DNA of 64,000 nt from Microbacterium sp. SLBN-146. GTDB taxonomy: Bacteria > Actinomycetota > Actinomycetes > Actinomycetales > Microbacteriaceae. Of the stretch, positions 8,751 through 17,518 are shown one piece after another (positions within the stretch are counted from its first letter, which is position 1; each line of letters begins with the position of its first letter). The stretch lies in contig NZ_VFMR01000001.1 in the NCBI RefSeq assembly GCF_006715145.1, positions 1,364,001-1,428,000 of the forward strand, given 5' to 3'. The position numbers and the translations under genes are program-made. Under the pieces are notes generated by a model that was given only the letters and a program-made list of their open reading frames with translations, was not told the origin of the DNA and searched no databases.

Positions 8751-9589
8751 CACTCAGCGAAACCGCTCAGCCGACCGTCGTCGAATACGGTCCGAACAAG
8801 CGCGCCCAGCGGGGGCCGAGCAAGGCGTTCCGCGCGATGGCCAGCCCCCTCGGCAGCCTCGTACCGGTCGTCGTGATCCTGACGCTGTGGCAGATCGGCT
8901 CGATGCTCGGACTCATCGATCGCACGTTCTTCCCGCCGCCGCTCGATTGCTTCGCAGCGCTCGTCAACCTCCTCGTCGAGGGCGACCTCCTCGTGAACAT
9001 CTGGATCACGGTTCAGCGCGTCCTGTCCGGCTTCGCGCTGGGGGTCATCCCCGCCGTCATCGTGGGCATCACGATGGGACTCCTCCCCTGGGCGCGCGTC
9101 GTGATCGACCCCGTCATCTCGATCCTGTATCCGATCCCGGCCGTCGCGCTGCTTCCCCTGCTCTTGGTGATCTTCGGCACGGGCAGCACGCCGATCGTGG
9201 TCCTCGCGGGGATCATCTCCTTCTTCCCCACAGCCGTGAACTCGATGGCCGGGGTGCTGCAGAACGACAAGCGCCTGTCCCAGATGGGACGGAACATGGG
9301 CGCCTCCCAGCGACAGCTGCTCTGGAAGATCATCCTGCCCGGTGCGCTGCCGTCGATCTTCGCCGGCATCCGCCTCTCTGCCGGACTGGCGCTCTTGGGC
9401 GTCATCGCCGGTGAATTCCTCGCCGGATCCGACGGAATCGGCTCTCTCACGTGGCAGTACTGGCAGGTGTACCAGATCACCAACATGTACGCGACGCTCG
9501 CCGTGATCGCGGCAATGGGCTTCACCCTCACCACCGTGACGCTGCGGATTCAGCGTCGCTACTTCAACTGGACGGAAGGCACCTCATGA
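8747..9589 (+). CDS. NitT/TauT-type ABC transporter permease
   Basis: A 280-residue membrane protein with about six transmembrane helices and the EAA-like cytoplasmic loop (GASQRQLLWKIILPGALPSIFAGIR, split here as GASQRQLLWKI and LPGALPSIFAG). This is the SsuC/TauC family permease. An unusually polar N-terminal tail of about 35 residues precedes the first helix. Start and stop overlap the ATPase gene as ATGA, and the lipoprotein gene begins 4 bp before its end. Confidence 0.92.
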   Translation: MTLSETAQPTVVEYGPNKRAQRGPSKAFRAMASPLGSLVPVVVILTLWQIGSMLGLIDRTFFPPPLDCFAALVNLLVEGDLLVNIWITVQRVLSGFALGVIPAVIVGITMGLLPWARVVIDPVISILYPIPAVALLPLLLVIFGTGSTPIVVLAGIISFFPTAVNSMAGVLQNDKRLSQMGRNMGASQRQLLWKIILPGALPSIFAGIRLSAGLALLGVIAGEFLAGSDGIGSLTWQYWQVYQITNMYATLAVIAAMGFTLTTVTLRIQRRYFNWTEGTS

Positions 9590-10671
9590 AACTCAGGAAG
9601 TCACTGGCCCTCGTCGTCGCGACGGGCCTGCTCTTCGGCACCGCCGCCTGCAGCAGCGGATCATCGGAGCCCGCCGCGAGCGGCTCCGGCGAGCCGGACC
9701 AGGTCGCGGTCAACTCGCTCAACATCGTCGGTATGGGACCGCTGTTCATCGCGGAGGAGAAGGGGTTCTTCGAAGAGCAGGGCATCGAGAACTCCTACAC
9801 CGACGCCGACATCTACGCGCAGATGGCGGTACAGAGCCAGGGCAACGTCGACGTCAACATCCCCGGTCTCGGTGGTGCGTTCTTCAACGCGATCAACCAG
9901 AACCTCAACCTCGTCGCCGTCGCCGACCGCAACCAGTACACCTGCACGGCGGACAGCCTTCTCGTCGTCCGGACCGAGCAGTACGACGCGGGCATCGACT
10001 CCGTCGCCGAGCTGGCGGGCAAGAACGTCGCAATCCTCGCCCGCGGTTCTTCGACGGAGTACTGGCTGAGTCGCGCGCTCGCCGAGGAAGGCCTCACGAT
10101 CGACGACCTCGGTGCGCTCACGACGCTCGGATACCCCGACATCGCGAACGCGCTCAAGACGGGTGCTGTCGACGCCGGGTTCCTGGCCCAGCCGATCGGC
10201 TACGGCGTCCTGGCCGACGGCACCGCCAAGCGACTGCTCGCCACGTACGAGATCGTGCCCGACGAGCAGCAGGGACTCATCACGATGTCGACGAAGTTCA
10301 TCGAGGAGCGCGGCGACGTCGCGACGCGGTGGATGGTGGCGTGGCTCGAAGGAGTGCGTTACTACATGGACCCCGCCAACCGTGACGAGGTCGTGCAGAT
10401 CATCGCCGAGAGCACGAGCGTCCCGGTCGAGACCGTCGACGCGCTGTACGGCACCGACCAGTGGCCCTACATGAACCCGAACGGCGAGGTCGACACCGAG
10501 ACCGCCATGAACGAAGACGGCGCCTGGCTCGTCGAGAACGGCATCGTCGAGTCGCTCCCGGCCGTCGACAAGTGGTACGACGAGTCTGTCGTGGCATCCG
10601 CACTCGAGATCGTCGGCGAAGTCGACAACGAGCGCACCTGCAGCGATGTCACGCGGTTGGACGTCCCGTGA
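9586..10671 (+). CDS. ABC transporter substrate-binding lipoprotein (NMT1/SsuA-like)
   Basis: A 361-residue lipoprotein with lipobox GTAAC (lipidated Cys about residue 22), then a Ser/Gly-rich linker and an NMT1/THI5-SsuA-type periplasmic-binding fold. Typical segments are GMGPLFIAEEKGFFEEQGI, VDVNIPGLGGAFFNAI and GKNVAILARGSSTEYWLSRAL (given as separate blocks). It would deliver the island's substrate to the permease. Family members bind small heterocycles, sulfonates or nitrate, consistent with an N-heterocycle or cyclic amide, but the ligand cannot be read from sequence. Confidence 0.9.
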   Translation: MKLRKSLALVVATGLLFGTAACSSGSSEPAASGSGEPDQVAVNSLNIVGMGPLFIAEEKGFFEEQGIENSYTDADIYAQMAVQSQGNVDVNIPGLGGAFFNAINQNLNLVAVADRNQYTCTADSLLVVRTEQYDAGIDSVAELAGKNVAILARGSSTEYWLSRALAEEGLTIDDLGALTTLGYPDIANALKTGAVDAGFLAQPIGYGVLADGTAKRLLATYEIVPDEQQGLITMSTKFIEERGDVATRWMVAWLEGVRYYMDPANRDEVVQIIAESTSVPVETVDALYGTDQWPYMNPNGEVDTETAMNEDGAWLVENGIVESLPAVDKWYDESVVASALEIVGEVDNERTCSDVTRLDVP

Positions 10672-11450
10672 TCGGATCGACCAACAAGGTCGTCGCTGCG
10701 CTGGAAGGGGGTGGGGTCGCCCTCGGCAGCCTCACCCTCCTCCAGGAGCCTGCCATCGGCGAGATCCTCGGCCAGTGCGGCTACGACTTCCTCATTATCG
10801 ATACCGAGCACGCCGGCGCGGACGAGCAGACGGTGCTGGCCATGGTGCGGGGCTCGCAGGCGGTGGGACTCACGCCGCTCGTGCGGCTGCGCAACGCCGA
10901 CCCGAAGCAGATCCTGTGGGCGCTCGACACAGGGGCGGGCGGAATCGTCATGCCGACGGTCGAGTCCGGCGAGGCCGCGCGGGCACTTGTCGAGGCGGCC
11001 TACTACCCGCCTCGCGGGCGCCGGACGGTATGTTCCGCCTCTCGTGCGGCAGGTCACGGGACTGCGCGCCGGGATTTCGGCCGCTACCTCGAGTGGGCGT
11101 CGGCGAACGTCGTGACGATCGCTCTCGTCGAGACCCGACGTGGGATGGAGGCTCTCGACGACATCCTCAGCTCTGGTATCGACGTCGTCATGCTCGGCCG
11201 CGCCGATCTGTCCCTCGACATGGGATTCGGCTACGCCCCGTGGCATCCGGAGGTCGTCGCGGCATCCGAACTCGTCGTCGAGAAGGCGCTCGAGGCGGGA
11301 GTCGTGCCGGGTGTTCTGGCCTACTCGCCCGCGGAAGCGAAAGAGTGGATGGACCGTGGAGTGCGCTTCGTGGCGTACTCGCAGCCCGAGATGATCCTGA
11401 GCGACGTCTATCAGCGGGGCATCTCCGAGATCCGCGGGGAGAGCGTGTGA
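10668..11450 (+). CDS. HpcH/HpaI family aldolase
   Basis: A 260-residue class II aldolase of the HpcH/HpaI family. Features: GSLTLLQEPAIGEILGQCGYD at the N-terminus, the IIDTEHAG strand with metal/acid residues, IVMPTVES, VETRRGMEALDDIL and IDVVMLGRADLSLDMG. These enzymes cleave 2-keto-4-hydroxy acids to pyruvate (or 2-oxoacid) and an aldehyde. The GTG start forms a GTGA overlap with the lipoprotein gene. It probably provides the carbon-carbon cleavage step of the island pathway. Confidence 0.88.
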   Translation: MIGSTNKVVAALEGGGVALGSLTLLQEPAIGEILGQCGYDFLIIDTEHAGADEQTVLAMVRGSQAVGLTPLVRLRNADPKQILWALDTGAGGIVMPTVESGEAARALVEAAYYPPRGRRTVCSASRAAGHGTARRDFGRYLEWASANVVTIALVETRRGMEALDDILSSGIDVVMLGRADLSLDMGFGYAPWHPEVVAASELVVEKALEAGVVPGVLAYSPAEAKEWMDRGVRFVAYSQPEMILSDVYQRGISEIRGESV

Positions 11451-12109
11451 CACTTCTTGTGACCGGCGGTGCCAATGGCATCGGAGCGGCGATCGTGGAG
11501 CAGGCCCGAGACCGCGGCGAGCACGTCATCAGCCTCGATCTGGAGAGCGGTGTGGATGCTGCCGATCCCGCCGCCGTCCGAGCGTTCCTCGACAGCGGCC
11601 CCGTGCCGACCCGCGTGGCACACATCGCGGGAGTCGTGGGCAAGGGCGGCATCGACGAGATCGGACTCGACGAATGGGACCGGGTCATCCGGGCCAACCT
11701 CACGAGCGCGTTCGTCGTGATGAGCGAGGTCGTGCCGCGGATGGCGGACGCGGGCGGTGGTGCGGTCGTCCTCATGAGCAGCCTCAACGCGCGCGACGGC
11801 GGCACGACCATGTCGGGCGCGGCATATGCATCGGCGAAGGCCGGCGTTCTGGGGCTCATGCGCCATATCGCCGTCCAGTGGGGTACGCGGAACGTCCGCG
11901 CGAACGGCATCGCGCCGGGTCCCGTCCGGACACGCATCCACGACCGCCTCGACGACGCGCAACGGGCCGGTATCCTCGCCAAGATGCCGTTGCCACGAGT
12001 GGCCGAGCCGCAGGAGATCGCGGAGATGGTGCTGTTCCTCCTGTCGGATGCGTGTGCCTCGGTGACGGGGACGACTTTCGATGTGAACGGTGGCAGCCAC
12101 CTCAATTGA
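11447..12109 (+). CDS. Short-chain dehydrogenase/reductase (second)
   Basis: A 220-residue SDR with TGGANGIG at residues 6-13, a catalytic Ser in LMSSLNARDG, YASAK, and the C-terminal VTGTTFDVNGGSH. It is shorter than the usual 245-250 residues because the region after the binding motif is trimmed (the usual first helix-strand repeat is compressed to DLESGVDAAD). Translation is coupled by a GTGA overlap to the aldolase gene. Substrate unknown; a hydroxy acid or aldehyde of the same pathway is likely. Confidence 0.88.
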   Translation: MTLLVTGGANGIGAAIVEQARDRGEHVISLDLESGVDAADPAAVRAFLDSGPVPTRVAHIAGVVGKGGIDEIGLDEWDRVIRANLTSAFVVMSEVVPRMADAGGGAVVLMSSLNARDGGTTMSGAAYASAKAGVLGLMRHIAVQWGTRNVRANGIAPGPVRTRIHDRLDDAQRAGILAKMPLPRVAEPQEIAEMVLFLLSDACASVTGTTFDVNGGSHLN

Positions 12110-12121
12110 GATCGGGACACG

Positions 12122-13120
12122 ATGAAGAGAGCCACTCTGCGTGACGTCGCTCTGGCGAGCGGCGTTCATGTATCCACGGTCTCGCGCATCCTGCGTGGCG
12201 ATTCGGAGCGAGTCCGACCCGACACGATCGTCCGCGTACGGGCGCACGCCGACGCGCTGGGCTACAGCGCCGACCGATGGGCGGCGAGCCTCCGCAGCGG
12301 GCGGACCAATCTCATCGGCATGCTGGTTCCGCGGATCACCGACATCGTCCTCGCGACGGTCTTCGAGGCCTTCGAGGAGGAAGCGGCGCGAAACGGATAT
12401 CTCGTTCTCGTGGCCAGCACATGGGATGCCGCGGATCGTCGCGCTGCGGCCCTCGCACGCTTCGTCTCCCAGCGCGTCGACGGAATCGTCATCGGGGATT
12501 CCCGCTTGAACGATGACGAGGTCGAGGACTTCGCGAGGTCGGGCCCGCCGGTGCTCCTCATCAGCCGCCGCACCGCCGACCTCCCCTTCGTGACCGGCGA
12601 CGACTACGGCGGCGGCGCACAAGCCGGTCACCACATCGCCGATGTCGGCGCGAAGTCGGCCCGTGTCATCGCCGGCCCTGACTACGCGAGCACGTCACGC
12701 GATCGTGTCGCCGGATTCTCCGACGCCTTCCTGGGCCGGGGCGACGGTCGTCACGTGGAGGTGCTTCCGGCGGGGTTCGACCTCGACAGCGGACGACGGG
12801 CGATGGAACGCGTCATCGAAGCGGGCGTCCCTGACGCGGTGTTCGTCGTGAACGACTTCGCCGCTATCGGTGCGATGTCGACGCTGCATCGCGCGGGAAT
12901 CGTCCCCGGCCGCGACATCGCCGTCGTCGGCTACAACGACATCCCCATCAGCGCGCAGCTACCTGTCCCCTTGAGCTCGGTGCGCGCGGACCTGTCGGCG
13001 ATGGGCCGGACCGCGTTCCAGAGCATGCGTTCCCTGATCGACACGAAGACCACCGAGAGCGTCTTCGTCGAGACGAAGCTCGTCGTCCGCGAGTCCAGCA
13101 GTCTGAGTCCCGCGCGCTGA
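12122..13120 (+). CDS. LacI-family transcriptional regulator
   Basis: A 332-residue LacI/GalR-type repressor. The DNA-binding helix-turn-helix is TLRDVALASGVHVSTVSRIL (residues 4-23) followed by a hinge (GYSADRWAASLRSGRTNLIG), then a periplasmic-binding-like effector domain ending with SSVRADLSAMGRTAF. It is the last gene of the nine-gene operon, 12 bp after the SDR, so it probably controls its own operon through the palindrome at 4927-4974. The effector is presumably the transported compound or an early intermediate. Confidence 0.92.
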   Translation: MKRATLRDVALASGVHVSTVSRILRGDSERVRPDTIVRVRAHADALGYSADRWAASLRSGRTNLIGMLVPRITDIVLATVFEAFEEEAARNGYLVLVASTWDAADRRAAALARFVSQRVDGIVIGDSRLNDDEVEDFARSGPPVLLISRRTADLPFVTGDDYGGGAQAGHHIADVGAKSARVIAGPDYASTSRDRVAGFSDAFLGRGDGRHVEVLPAGFDLDSGRRAMERVIEAGVPDAVFVVNDFAAIGAMSTLHRAGIVPGRDIAVVGYNDIPISAQLPVPLSSVRADLSAMGRTAFQSMRSLIDTKTTESVFVETKLVVRESSSLSPAR

Positions 13121-13132
13121 CAGGTCGCATCA

Positions 13133-13244
13133 CGGAGGGCGCCCGGCGATGCTGAGGAGATCGGCGATTCTGAGGGCGCCTGGCGCCCGAGCATCCTCAG
13201 GTCTGCGGATCTCCTCAGAACCGCGGGGTCAGTCTTCCTGCGCG
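13133..13244. repeat. Right 112-bp direct repeat of the catabolic island
   Basis: This copy carries an intact palindrome: CTGAGGAGATC (13152-13162) with GATCTCCTCAG (13207-13217), enclosing GGGCGCC-T-GGCGCCC. The repeat runs 16 bp into the coding end of the hydrolase gene (stop codon and last four codons). In the left copy the outer palindrome arms are mutated, so this right copy looks ancestral. It begins 12 bp after the LacI stop. Confidence 0.9.
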
Positions 13245-14041
13245 GCGAAGAACTCGATGAGGGCGTCCGAGATCAGGGCGTGGGCCTCGTCGTTCGAGAT
13301 CGTGCTGGGGGAGTCGCCGGGCTGATCGCCGTAGTCGCCGAACTGCGCGTGATTGACGCCGTCGAGTTCGACGTAGATCGTGTCCGGGGGCATGAGGCTC
13401 CGCGCATCCTCGAAGGAATCGAGCGAGAGCACGCCGTCCCGCGTTCCCGTGATCGAAAGTGCTGACAGGTCGTCGCGCCCGCTCAGATCCCCGAACGCGC
13501 AGTACGAGGCGAAGAGGACGAGGGCCGTCACCGCGGCATCCTCCGCATACGAGCAGGCCTTCACTCCGCCCGCGCTGTGCCCTCCGACGGCCCACGCCTC
13601 GACCTCCGGCGCGGCCGCGGTGAACTCGGACAGGTCCCGCCACTCGATGATCGCGAGGTTGAGGATCGGGCGGACGATGACGACGGTGACGCCCGCCGCG
13701 GCCAGATCGCGGAACGTCGAGACATAGGCTTTCGGCTCCACCTTCGCGCCGGCGAGGAACACCAAGCCCTGTTCCGACTCGCCGCCGGCGGGGGACATGA
13801 CGACGAGGTTGTCGTCGCCGCCGAGGGAGATGCGGTCGTCCGTCTCTGCCGCGGCGAGTCCGTCGGGGGCTGCGGGGTAGGTGATGTTCGTCCAGACGAG
13901 GAACGTCACGATCGCGGCGGCGATCAGACCCAGGATGCTGAAACCGGCGATCCGGATGACGCGGCGGGCGCGGGAGCGCCGGCGACGCGGTTCGGGTTCG
14001 TGAGCGGGTTCGGGAACGATCGCGTCCGGGTCTTGCGTCAT
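13229..14041 (-). CDS. Membrane-anchored alpha/beta hydrolase
   Basis: A 270-residue protein with an Arg-rich N-terminal cytoplasmic tail, one hydrophobic segment (about residues 31-52, FSILGLIAAAIVTFLVW) and an extracytoplasmic alpha/beta-hydrolase domain. The nucleophile elbow is GGHSAGG, a candidate Asp lies in ITGTRDGVLS and the His in DGVNHAQFGDY. The family is related to dienelactone hydrolase/AB hydrolase 5 proteins; the substrate is unknown. It follows a membrane-protein gene with an ATGA overlap. Its last codons lie inside the right island repeat. Confidence 0.82.
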   Translation of the reverse strand: MTQDPDAIVPEPAHEPEPRRRRSRARRVIRIAGFSILGLIAAAIVTFLVWTNITYPAAPDGLAAAETDDRISLGGDDNLVVMSPAGGESEQGLVFLAGAKVEPKAYVSTFRDLAAAGVTVVIVRPILNLAIIEWRDLSEFTAAAPEVEAWAVGGHSAGGVKACSYAEDAAVTALVLFASYCAFGDLSGRDDLSALSITGTRDGVLSLDSFEDARSLMPPDTIYVELDGVNHAQFGDYGDQPGDSPSTISNDEAHALISDALIEFFAAQED

Positions 14042-15363
14042 TGACCGGACTCTACCGGTGTCGGCGCGTCGTCGGAGCGCACCTGTAGGAACTCGAGCAC
14101 GAAGCCCGCGATGAGGCTCGTGATGACGACGAGCACGACATCTCCGAACCCGAGGGGGCGGAGGGCGAAGAGCCACAGCACCGCGAGGACCGCGATCAGA
14201 ACGCGCACCAGGATGCGATTGCGACCGAGCCATCGACCGAATCCGCCGGTGTCGAGACCGCGCTCGGCGAGCTGGCCACGTGCCGAGTCGTTGAGCGACT
14301 CGACGGTCGCGCGCGTGCGCATCGCGGCACGGGAGCGACCCATGAGCCAGCCCGTGAGGGCGATCACGACACCCAGGAGCGCGATGACCCACGCCGTCTG
14401 CGCCATGTCGCCCACGAGCTGGCGGTAGATCACGTCGAGGGCCGAAGGAGACAGATCGAGGTTGCCCGCGACCATCGTCATCGCGGCAGCTCCCACCGAA
14501 AGGGTCACCGCCAGCGTCGCTCCGCCGATCGCGAACCCCGCCCCGGTCCCGAGGACGGCGGTGCTCCGTCGCCGTGCGAGCGCGATTCCGAGCGCGAAGA
14601 GCCCCAGCGTGAGGACGGGCAGCCACCAGCCGACGGCGGATGCGAGGGCGTACGACGTGCGGATCGTCGTGAGGGTCTCGCCGGATCCGATGATGACGAC
14701 CCGGTCCACGGCCGGGATGAGCTCGGCGACCCCGACGCCCTGGTCGACGAGGCGCTGCTTGACCTCGTCGACGATCGGACCGAGGCTGATGCCCGCGCCG
14801 TCCGCCGTCAGGACGACGATGCCGCCCCCGTCGGAGGTCGACGCCAGGGTGAGCGCGCGGTGAGCCCCGCGGACGGCCGTCGCCCAGACGTCCGAGAACG
14901 CGTCGGACTCCACGACGGTGGTGACGGTCCGCTCGACGAGGCCGTCGAGACCGCTTGCGATGGGAGCTTCGAGGAGTCGAAGGGCGGCGGAGGCTCGCGG
15001 GCCGAGGCCGAGCTCGGAGATCCCGTCGATCGCTTCGGCTGTCAGGGCGTCGAAGTCGACTTGCGCACGGATGCCGTCCATGGCCTCATCGATCACAAGA
15101 CCCTGCACCGCGGGGTCGTCGACGAGCGGCGCGAGCGTCTGGACGAAGGCATCCTCTTCGACCAACTGCACGCGCGCCCACGCCGCTGCGATCGAGACGG
15201 GCACGAGGATCGCGGCGATCACGATGACGAGGGCGGAAAGCACCGCTCGCCATCGTCCGCGTGAGGGCGGTCGTCGCGTCGTCTCGAGGAGCCGGGCGTT
15301 CTCCGCTTCGAGCTCTTCGATCTTCGCCTGGAGAAGTGCTGTCGGGTCTGCGGTGTCAGCCAT
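14038..15363 (-). CDS. Multi-pass membrane protein with N-terminal coiled coil
   Basis: A 441-residue protein of no family I can name. Residues about 8-28 form a heptad-like helix (LLQAKIEELEAENARLLE). A first transmembrane helix at about 43-65 is followed by a roughly 180-residue extracytoplasmic domain rich in Val, Asp and Leu, then about three to four helices and a final helix pair near the C-terminus. The arrangement is like actinobacterial DUF-type envelope proteins. It is the first gene of a two-gene minus-strand operon with the hydrolase. Confidence 0.7.
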   Translation of the reverse strand: MADTADPTALLQAKIEELEAENARLLETTRRPPSRGRWRAVLSALVIVIAAILVPVSIAAAWARVQLVEEDAFVQTLAPLVDDPAVQGLVIDEAMDGIRAQVDFDALTAEAIDGISELGLGPRASAALRLLEAPIASGLDGLVERTVTTVVESDAFSDVWATAVRGAHRALTLASTSDGGGIVVLTADGAGISLGPIVDEVKQRLVDQGVGVAELIPAVDRVVIIGSGETLTTIRTSYALASAVGWWLPVLTLGLFALGIALARRRSTAVLGTGAGFAIGGATLAVTLSVGAAAMTMVAGNLDLSPSALDVIYRQLVGDMAQTAWVIALLGVVIALTGWLMGRSRAAMRTRATVESLNDSARGQLAERGLDTGGFGRWLGRNRILVRVLIAVLAVLWLFALRPLGFGDVVLVVITSLIAGFVLEFLQVRSDDAPTPVESGQ

Positions 15364-15428
15364 CTCGTGATGCCCCGTTCGGTCGCGTCAGACCACGCCG
15401 GACTCTCGCCCGGCCCTGATGAGGCCCA

Positions 15429-15842
15429 TTATGGCCCGAAGCGGCGGATCCGGTCAGGGGTGAAGATCATGCGGACGAGCTCCGTGTCGCTCCAGTCCTC
15501 GATGACATCCGGATGCCAGTAGCGCTTCGACAGCCGCGTCGCGAGTTCCTGGGCGCCGTCGTCGTGCAGGGTCACGACGCCCTCCGCTGCCACCCACTGC
15601 TCCATCTCGCCGACGGGAGCGGTCACGAGGAGCGATGCGCGCGGGTCGACAGCGAGCCTGCGCAGCCGCGTCGTTCCGGCGACGGAGAACATCTCGATCG
15701 TGGCATCCTCACCCAGCGCGAACCACACCGGCCGGGGTGCGGGCACGCGATCTCCCGAAGACATGGCGGTGAAGATCGCGTACAACGGCCGCGACAGCAA
15801 CGCGATGTCGGACGCACTGAATGTCGGGATGCTCGCGGCCAT
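15429..15842 (-). CDS. Pyridoxamine 5'-phosphate oxidase-fold protein
   Basis: A 137-residue split-barrel flavin- or F420-binding protein. The segments YAIFTAMSSGD, PRPVWFALGEDATIEMFS, TTRLRRLAVDPRASLLVTAP and the MEQWVAAEGVVTL strand match the PNPOx-like family TIGR03618/PF01243. Members use FMN, F420 or haem and reduce diverse substrates, so no reaction is assigned. It has no close operon partner: two hairpin repeats lie upstream. Confidence 0.8.
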   Translation of the reverse strand: MAASIPTFSASDIALLSRPLYAIFTAMSSGDRVPAPRPVWFALGEDATIEMFSVAGTTRLRRLAVDPRASLLVTAPVGEMEQWVAAEGVVTLHDDGAQELATRLSKRYWHPDVIEDWSDTELVRMIFTPDRIRRFGP

Positions 15843-15885
15843 CCGCCCACTCTACTTTCACCCCCGTGTTCCCCTCCCCCCTCCG

Positions 15886-15945
15886 CCGAGAAGACCCGAA
15901 CTGCTCGCTTGCGCCTCGAAAACGAGCAGTCCGGGTCTTCTCGGG
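15886..15945. repeat. Hairpin repeat family A, copy 1
   Basis: Arms CCGAGAAGACCCGAACTGCTCG and its near-exact inverse (one mismatch) enclose a short loop with CGAAAA, total about 60 bp (arm given in two parts: CCGAGAAGACCC, GAACTGCTCG). Two further copies with the same length and loop occur at 15983 and 18659. The gap 15843-16165 contains only these hairpins and GC-rich filler. Confidence 0.85.
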
Positions 15946-15982
15946 AGGTGGGGCCGGCCTCCGCGTACCGCCGAGGCCGATC

Positions 15983-16042
15983 CCCGAGAAGACGCGAACT
16001 GTTGGCCCGGAGCCCGAAAGTGCGCAGTTCGGGTCTTCTCGG
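15983..16042. repeat. Hairpin repeat family A, copy 2
   Basis: Same 60-bp layout: CCGAGAAGACGCGAACTG opening, CGAAAG loop, CAGTTCGGGTCTTCTCGG closing. The arm mismatch (GACGCG versus GACCCG) is on one side only. It lies 37 bp after copy 1. Confidence 0.85.
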
Positions 16043-16165
16043 CGGAAGGGGGGCGGGCTGGGATCGGGTGAAGGACGGGCGACGGAGTCGGGCGACGGAG
16101 TATGGCGACGGAGTGTGGCGGCGTGTCGGGCGAGCGGGGCGCCCCGGAGCGGCTTACCTGAGTCG

Positions 16166-17518
16166 GTGAGAAGGATGCGGCGGAACGGATGGTGGGCTGC
16201 GGTGGTGGAGTCGGTCGACTCCCGACTGTGGCCCGTGCCGGTCGTGGCGGTGGTCGCCGCGGTGATCCTCGGCATCGCACTTCCGCGGATCGACCTCCTC
16301 ATCGACGCGAGTCTGCCGACCGCCGTCGACTCGATCGTCTTCAACGGTGGCGCTGACACCGCGCGCTCGGTGCTCTCCTCGATCGCGGGGTCCCTCATCA
16401 CCGCGACGTCGCTGACCTTCTCGCTGACCGTCGTCGCGCTGCAGCTTGCGAGCAGCCAGGCCTCACCGCGCGTCCTGCGCCTCTTCGCCCGCGACCGACA
16501 GGTGCACTGGACGCTCGCCGTCTTCCTCGGCACGTTCGCCTACTCGATCACCGTGCTCAGGTCGGTGCGATCGTCCACGGAGGACATTCCCGAGTTCATT
16601 CCGCGCGTCGCCGTGACGGTCGCGTTCGGTCTCACCCTCCTGAGCGTCATCATGCTCGTCTTCTTCCTCGCCCACCTCGCCGCTCAGCTGCGAGTCGAGA
16701 CGATGCTGAAAGACATCCACGCCGAAACGGACAGATCTATCGACCGGCTGGGCGAGAGGAACGCGTCGGCGCCGGCCTTCACGGGTCCCGTCGATATCCC
16801 CGCTGACCGGCACATCGTCCGCGCCACGTCGAGCGGCTTCGTCACGGCACACGATCACCCGCGACTCATGCGCCTCGCGGTCGAGAACGCGATCGTGATC
16901 CAGGAACACAAGCGCGTCGGCGAGAACGTCGTCGCGGGGACCCCTCTGGCGCTCTGGTGGAGCATTGATCCGGCGCGGCCGGTCGACGATGTCGACAGCC
17001 TCGACGGAGGCATCCGCGACGCCTATGCCATCGGCTACGAACGCACGTCGGCCGAAGACATCGGGCACGGCGTTCAGCAGATCCTCGACATCGGACTCCG
17101 CGCCCTCTCGGCGGGCGTCAACGACCCGACGACGGCCGTGAATGCGTTGGGGCACCTCACCGCCGTGACAGCGCGGATGATCGCGATGCCACCTCTCCCG
17201 GCCGCGCTCGCCGACCGGGAAGGTCGCCTCTGCATCCTGACGCTCTCGCCGAGCGCGGCTGATCATGTCGATGCGGCGCTCTCGCCCCTGCGCCACTACT
17301 GCACCGACCACCCTGCTGTCGTGACGCGTTTCGTTCAGGCAGTCGACGAGCTCTTTCACCTCTCGGACGATCCGGGTGTGACGACAGCGCTGATGGGTCA
17401 GCTCGATGCGTTGGCGGACCAGCTGCGCGTCCGGGACGAGGATCCCGCCTCCACGAGCCAGCTCCTCGCCATGATCACGCGCGTACGGCATGACCGGGGA
17501 AGCGTGACCATCGACTAG
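16166..17518 (+). CDS. DUF2254 membrane protein
   Basis: A protein of about 450 residues of the DUF2254 family. Four hydrophobic segments lie in the first 170 residues (WPVPVVAVVAAVILGIALP; SSIAGSLITATSLTFSLTVVAL given in part; TLAVFLGTFAYSITVL; VAFGLTLLSVIMLVFFLAHL), then a soluble C-terminal domain with GIRDAYAIGYERTSAEDIGHG and ILDIGLRALSAGVNDPTTA (blocks). Function is not established for the family. The start is uncertain: GTG 16166 or ATG 16175, neither with a good ribosome site. It converges with the YihY gene, the two stops sharing a CTAG. Confidence 0.85.
   Translation: MRRMRRNGWWAAVVESVDSRLWPVPVVAVVAAVILGIALPRIDLLIDASLPTAVDSIVFNGGADTARSVLSSIAGSLITATSLTFSLTVVALQLASSQASPRVLRLFARDRQVHWTLAVFLGTFAYSITVLRSVRSSTEDIPEFIPRVAVTVAFGLTLLSVIMLVFFLAHLAAQLRVETMLKDIHAETDRSIDRLGERNASAPAFTGPVDIPADRHIVRATSSGFVTAHDHPRLMRLAVENAIVIQEHKRVGENVVAGTPLALWWSIDPARPVDDVDSLDGGIRDAYAIGYERTSAEDIGHGVQQILDIGLRALSAGVNDPTTAVNALGHLTAVTARMIAMPPLPAALADREGRLCILTLSPSAADHVDAALSPLRHYCTDHPAVVTRFVQAVDELFHLSDDPGVTTALMGQLDALADQLRVRDEDPASTSQLLAMITRVRHDRGSVTID

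Noticed and set aside
2795..13120. Allantoin utilisation cluster
   Set aside because: Only the PuuE-like gene fits; no allantoate amidohydrolase, ureidoglycolate enzymes, urease or glyoxylate genes are present.
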